Source of the DNA: an uncultured Elusimicrobiales bacterium | GTDB taxonomy: Bacteria > Elusimicrobiota > Elusimicrobia > Elusimicrobiales > Elusimicrobiaceae | Reading direction: 5' to 3' | Length of the DNA stretch: 64,000 nt | Assembly: GCA_934667625.1 (NCBI GenBank) | Contig: CAKUMH010000001.1 | Coordinates: forward strand, 124,001-188,000 | Part shown: positions 60,577 through 64,000 of the stretch, piece after piece | Numbering within the stretch: the stretch's first letter is position 1 | How the letters are laid out: every line of letters starts with the position of its first letter | Made by a program: the position numbers and the translations under genes | Notes under the pieces: model-generated | Told to the model about the DNA's origin: nothing | What the model saw: only the letters and a program-made list of their open reading frames with translations | Databases searched by the model: none

Positions 60577-63132
60577 ATGAAAATTCATTCGTTCAACGTA
60601 CAGCCCAATCTGCCGGAAAATATCAAATTTTTGGAAGAATTAGCCAACGATATGTGGTTCACCTGGAACTGGAACGCCATTCTGCTTTTTGTACAGGTAG
60701 ACCCCAAGCTTTGGATCGCCGCAAAACGCAACCCCAAGTGGTTCTTGGGATGCGTACCGCAAAAACGCTTTGAAGAACTCAGCAAAGACGAAACATTCGT
60801 CAACAATTTAAACCAAGTAAAACAAGCCTATTACAATTATAAAAATAACGACCATACCTGGTACAAGGAGCACCGCCACGAAAACGCCAACCTGCTGACA
60901 GCCTATTTCTCCATGGAATACGGCATTGGCGAAGGGCTGCCCATTTATTCGGGCGGCTTGGGTATGCTGGCCGGAGACCACATTAAATCCGCCAGCGACC
61001 TGGGCATGCCGATTATCGGCGTGGGCCTCTTCTACAAGCAGGGTTACGTACAGCAGGTGCTCAACCGCGAAGGCTGGCAAAATGAAGAATACCCGGACAA
61101 CGACTGGGCACACATGCCGGTAGAACGTGTGACCAAGGACGGCAAAGATGTGGTTGTGGACATTCCGCTTGGCAGTGAAAACGTAAAGGCCTGCATTTGG
61201 CGCGTGCCCGTGGGCCGCACGTCCCTTTATTTGCTGGACACCAACCTACAGGAAAACACCCCGGCACAGCGCGCCATTACCGAAAAACTTTACGGCGGTG
61301 ACCGCGAAAACCGCATCCGCCAGGAAGTGGTGCTTGGTATCGGCGGTGTGAAAGCCTTGGACGCCATGGGCATTACTCCCACGGTGTACCACATTAACGA
61401 AGGGCACAGCGCGTTCTTGCTCTTCCAGCGCATTATTGACATTATGCACGCAAAAAACCTGAGCTTTGCCCAAGCGCGCGAAATTGTGTGGGCCTCTTCT
61501 GTGTTCACCACGCATACGCCGGTCATTGCAGGCAACGAACATTTTGACCCCGCCCTTGTGCGCAAATACATGGATTTTTATGCCCGCGAAATGGGAATCT
61601 CGTGGGAAGACTTTTTGGCCTTGGGTAAAGAGACCCCCTCTTCCGCCACGTATTGCATGACGGTGGTAGCCTTGCGCCTGGCGGCCTTCTGCAACGGGGT
61701 TGCCAAACTGCACGGCAAAGTGAGCCGCGAAATGTGGCACAACCTGTGGCCGGAACTGCCTGTAAGCGAAGTACCGATCACCAGCATTACCAACGGTATT
61801 CACAGCGCCTCCTGGATTTCGCACGAATTAAACGAATTATACCGCAAGTACCTCTTTAACAACGACCAACTGGGCGAGGTGGACCCCTCCGATGTAAACG
61901 CCTGGGAAAAATTGGCCGACATTCCGGACCAGGAACTGTGGGACGTGCACACCACGCGCAAAAACAAACTGGTGGATATGGTCCGCACGCGCTTGAAACG
62001 CCAGCTGACGCGCCAGGGATTTGACGTCATGACCGTCAAAAAGGCGGCCAAGGTGCTCCGCCCCGACACCCTGACCATTGGCTTTGCTCGCCGTTTTGCC
62101 ACCTACAAACGCGCAACATTATTGTTTAAAGATTTAAACCGCTTGGATAAAATCGTCAACAACCCGCAGCGCCCCGTGCAGTTTGTGTTTGCAGGCAAGG
62201 CGCACCCGGCGGATACGGCCGGTAAAGAATTTATTAAATTAATCGTAGGCCTTACGCAAAACGATCCGCGCTTTAAGGGAAAAATCGTATTTGTGGAGGA
62301 TTACAACATGAACGTCGCCCGCTATATGGTGCAGGGTGTGGACGTGTGGCTCAACAACCCGATCCGCCCCATGGAAGCCAGTGGCACCAGTGGCATGAAG
62401 GCGGCCTTAAATGGGGCGTTGGCGCTCTCTATCTTGGACGGCTGGTGGGACGAAGTCGGCCCGTGTGATTTCGGCTGGTCTATCGGCGGGCCGGAAACGT
62501 ATAAGTCCGATGAGGAACGCGACGCGGTGGAGGCAGAATCGCTCTACAGCCTGATTGAGCAGGAAATCGCCCCGACCTACTACGCCAAAGAAAACGGAGC
62601 GGCATATTCCCTTCCCTGGCTGTCGCTCATGAAGCAGTCTATCGGGCACATTGCGCCCTTCTTTAATACGAACCGCATGGTAAAGGAATACTACGAAAAA
62701 TTCTATATCCCGGCCAACAATTACGGATTAGTATTAAACGAACCCGGCAAGGCCGAATCCGTGGCCGCCTGGCGCAAAAAAATTGCCGATAACTGGTACC
62801 GCGTCAGCGTGACGGATATTACCCCCGCGCCGACCACCGCCATTTTGATGGGCGACAAGGTGAACTTTAAAGCCCGTGTGGTGTTGGGCGGATTGGATCC
62901 GGCGGACATTCAAGTGGAACTGTACTTGGGGCAGCGCGGCACCTTGGGCGATATCGTCAAGGAAGAGGCCATTGATATGGCCTGCACTGGAAAGGACGGG
63001 GATGCGTATCTGTATGAGGTGGAAATGTCTCCGCTTAACAGCGGCCGCCAGGATTATGCACTGCGCGTGTTGCCCAGCAACACGAGCGTCCCCACCGTGC
63101 TGACACCGCTGTTTATCCGCTGGGAAGAATAA
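60577..63132 (+). CDS. glgP: Alpha-glucan (glycogen) phosphorylase, GT35
   Basis: 851 residues. Releases glucose 1-phosphate from glycogen or maltodextrin. EYGIGEGLPIYSGGLGMLAGD (active-site glycine loop), HINEGHSAF, FTTHTPV and the pyridoxal-phosphate Lys in EASGTSGMKAALNG are present. The N-terminal DUF3417 region (LPENIKFLEELANDMWFTWNW) marks the short bacterial AgP type. Its product feeds pgm. AAGGGGA precedes the ATG. Confidence 0.93.
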   Translation: MKIHSFNVQPNLPENIKFLEELANDMWFTWNWNAILLFVQVDPKLWIAAKRNPKWFLGCVPQKRFEELSKDETFVNNLNQVKQAYYNYKNNDHTWYKEHRHENANLLTAYFSMEYGIGEGLPIYSGGLGMLAGDHIKSASDLGMPIIGVGLFYKQGYVQQVLNREGWQNEEYPDNDWAHMPVERVTKDGKDVVVDIPLGSENVKACIWRVPVGRTSLYLLDTNLQENTPAQRAITEKLYGGDRENRIRQEVVLGIGGVKALDAMGITPTVYHINEGHSAFLLFQRIIDIMHAKNLSFAQAREIVWASSVFTTHTPVIAGNEHFDPALVRKYMDFYAREMGISWEDFLALGKETPSSATYCMTVVALRLAAFCNGVAKLHGKVSREMWHNLWPELPVSEVPITSITNGIHSASWISHELNELYRKYLFNNDQLGEVDPSDVNAWEKLADIPDQELWDVHTTRKNKLVDMVRTRLKRQLTRQGFDVMTVKKAAKVLRPDTLTIGFARRFATYKRATLLFKDLNRLDKIVNNPQRPVQFVFAGKAHPADTAGKEFIKLIVGLTQNDPRFKGKIVFVEDYNMNVARYMVQGVDVWLNNPIRPMEASGTSGMKAALNGALALSILDGWWDEVGPCDFGWSIGGPETYKSDEERDAVEAESLYSLIEQEIAPTYYAKENGAAYSLPWLSLMKQSIGHIAPFFNTNRMVKEYYEKFYIPANNYGLVLNEPGKAESVAAWRKKIADNWYRVSVTDITPAPTTAILMGDKVNFKARVVLGGLDPADIQVELYLGQRGTLGDIVKEEAIDMACTGKDGDAYLYEVEMSPLNSGRQDYALRVLPSNTSVPTVLTPLFIRWEE

Positions 63133-63146
63133 ACACATTCTTGCAA

Positions 63147-63175
63147 ACGGCCGGGATAATACCGGCCGTTTTTTT
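63147..63175 (+). terminator. Terminator of glgP
   Basis: ACGGCCGG/CCGGCCGT stem, 7-base loop, seven Ts. Confidence 0.88.
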
Positions 63176-63209
63176 ACGCCGTTTTAACTGAGATAATGAG
63201 TAAAAAACT

Positions 63210-63668
63210 ATGTTAAACATTGTACTTGTCAACCCGGAGATTCCCTTTAACACCGGAAATATCGGCCGCTCGTGCGTGGCCACGGGCACCCGCCTGCACT
63301 TGGTGGGCAAGCTGGGTTTTAAAATTGCTTCTAAAGAAATCCGCCGCTCGGGGCTTGATTATTGGCCCAACCTGGACTACCGCCGATACGAAACATGGGA
63401 AGCTTTTTTAGAGGCGGAAAAACCAACCGGAGATAAAATGTTTTTCCTTTCCACCAAAGGAAAACAAGCGTATTGGGATGCGGCCTTTCCCCCGGACGGG
63501 TTTTTAATTTTTGGGGCGGAGTCCTGCGGGCTGCCCAAGGATTTTTACGAACGCTACAAAAGCCGCCTGTTTACCATTCCCATGACTGGGCCCGTGCGTT
63601 CGCTGAACTTATCCTCCTCTGCGGCCATTGTGCTCTTTGAAGCCCTGCGCCAAAACCGCGGAAAATAA
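63210..63668 (+). CDS. trmL: tRNA (cytidine(34)-2'-O)-methyltransferase TrmL
   Basis: 152 residues. SPOUT enzyme that 2'-O-methylates the wobble base of tRNA-Leu. NIVLVNPEIPFNTGNIGRSC, LIFGAESCGLP and IPMTGPVRSLNLSSSAAIVLFE are the TrmL motifs. GATAAT (63192-63197) may be the -10, only 12 bases before the ATG, and no Shine-Dalgarno is seen. Confidence 0.92.
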   Translation: MLNIVLVNPEIPFNTGNIGRSCVATGTRLHLVGKLGFKIASKEIRRSGLDYWPNLDYRRYETWEAFLEAEKPTGDKMFFLSTKGKQAYWDAAFPPDGFLIFGAESCGLPKDFYERYKSRLFTIPMTGPVRSLNLSSSAAIVLFEALRQNRGK

Positions 63669-63682
63669 CCCTTATAAACAAC

Positions 63683-63711
63683 AAAAAACCGCTCAAAAGA
63701 GCGGTTTTTTT
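63683..63711. terminator. Bidirectional terminator
   Basis: AACCGCTC/GAGCGGTT stem, 4-base loop, A-run before and T-run after. Confidence 0.88.
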
Positions 63712-63729
63712 ACGCAAAACGACCTTTTT

Positions 63730-64000
63730 TTACCTAAAATCAAACAGAAATGCGCCATCTCCCCCCTGCTCAGCACCCGCTTCTTGGCACTTTTCCGTAT
63801 CGCCCGTGCAGGTAATATACAGAAGTGTTCCGTTTTCGTTGTGGGCGGTTAAGGTATAGCTGTTGCCCTCACGGGTGGTCGTAAATTCCACAACAGACGA
63901 GCTGGACGAAGAGAGCACCGGGGTGGTGAAATACTGCGGCTTGGTATAATCCCCTTCCGTGTGGGAGAGATTTCCCGTCACATACTGGTTTCCGTCAATA
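63730..64000 (-). CDS. C-terminal end of a pilin-like protein, partial at right edge
   Basis: Reading from the right edge the frame is open: IDGNQYVTGNLSH and so on to LLYITCTGDTEKCQEAGAEQ and a terminal GAFLFDFR. The region resembles the C-terminal part of type IV pilins (strands plus a Cys pair at CTGDTEKC). The start and the prepilin signal lie beyond the window, so the assignment is tentative. No translational start should be placed at the internal GTG near 63981, because the frame continues upstream of it. Confidence 0.6.
   Translation of the reverse strand, partial: IDGNQYVTGNLSHTEGDYTKPQYFTTPVLSSSSSSVVEFTTTREGNSYTLTAHNENGTLLYITCTGDTEKCQEAGAEQGGDGAFLFDFR

Overview
The window reads as chromosome of a Gram-negative bacterium with an outer membrane: Tol-Pal components, LpoB-type lipoproteins, a small Omp85 protein, AsmA and GT9 glycosyltransferases. 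Average GC is moderate to high and genes are tightly packed on both strands. Scattered solitary type IV pilin-like genes at the left edge, near 24 kb, near 29.5 kb and at the right edge, plus an ordinary glycolysis/glycogen gene set and a membrane pyrophosphatase, suggest a member of the Elusimicrobiota, probably gut-associated. That assignment is inference from gene content; no rRNA is present.

Layout. 0-6 kb: partial pilin, an RDD membrane protein with a pilin-like tail, a LemA paralogue, then an LtaS-like/lemA/htpX operon. 6-9.5 kb: ispH fused to a UbiA-like membrane domain, 6-phosphofructokinase and rlmB. 9.6-12.2 kb: pal-cpoB-tolB. 12.4-18.7 kb: gatB diverging from murJ, then three glycosyltransferases. 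18.8 kb: initiator tRNA-Met. 18.9-23.4 kb: a metallophosphatase-fold protein that has lost its metal ligands, then an outer membrane protein/histidine kinase/coiled-coil/AI-2E operon. 23.5-24.6 kb: a prepilin gene with a palindromic repeat inside its leader, a 40-bp perfect palindrome and a second repeat copy. 24.6-29.8 kb: FKBP with two anchored proteins, a three-lipoprotein operon with lpoB, and a pilin-like protein. 29.8-34.3 kb: DMT transporter, pgm, outer membrane protein, murB, tRNA-Asp. 34.4-36.4 kb: an AT-rich island with a zinc-finger/PD-(D/E)XK-type gene and a possible gene remnant. 36.4-52.5 kb: dCMP deaminase, Omp85-like protein, ferritin-like protein, a secreted papain-like candidate, H+-pyrophosphatase, M3 peptidase, pyrimidine phosphorylase, AsmA, queH, corA and an alanine/sodium symporter. 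52.6-64 kb: nucleoside phosphorylase, a TPR/Ser-Thr kinase, murI, pgeF, an antiporter, a GGDEF response regulator, crcB, tRNA-Glu, a DUF1646 transporter, glycogen phosphorylase, trmL and a partial pilin-like gene.

The genes serve mainly cell-envelope construction (murB, murI, murJ, lpoB, tol-pal, LtaS-like, AsmA, glycosyltransferases), glycogen/glucose metabolism (pgm, glgP, pfk) and ion-driven transport. A recurrent regulatory feature is a -10 hexamer ending 6-7 bases before the start codon with no Shine-Dalgarno sequence, seen at about a dozen genes on both strands; this predicts many leaderless mRNAs. Other leads are the inactive-looking phosphatase, the IspH fusion, the repeat-invaded pilin leader and the AT-rich nuclease-like gene.
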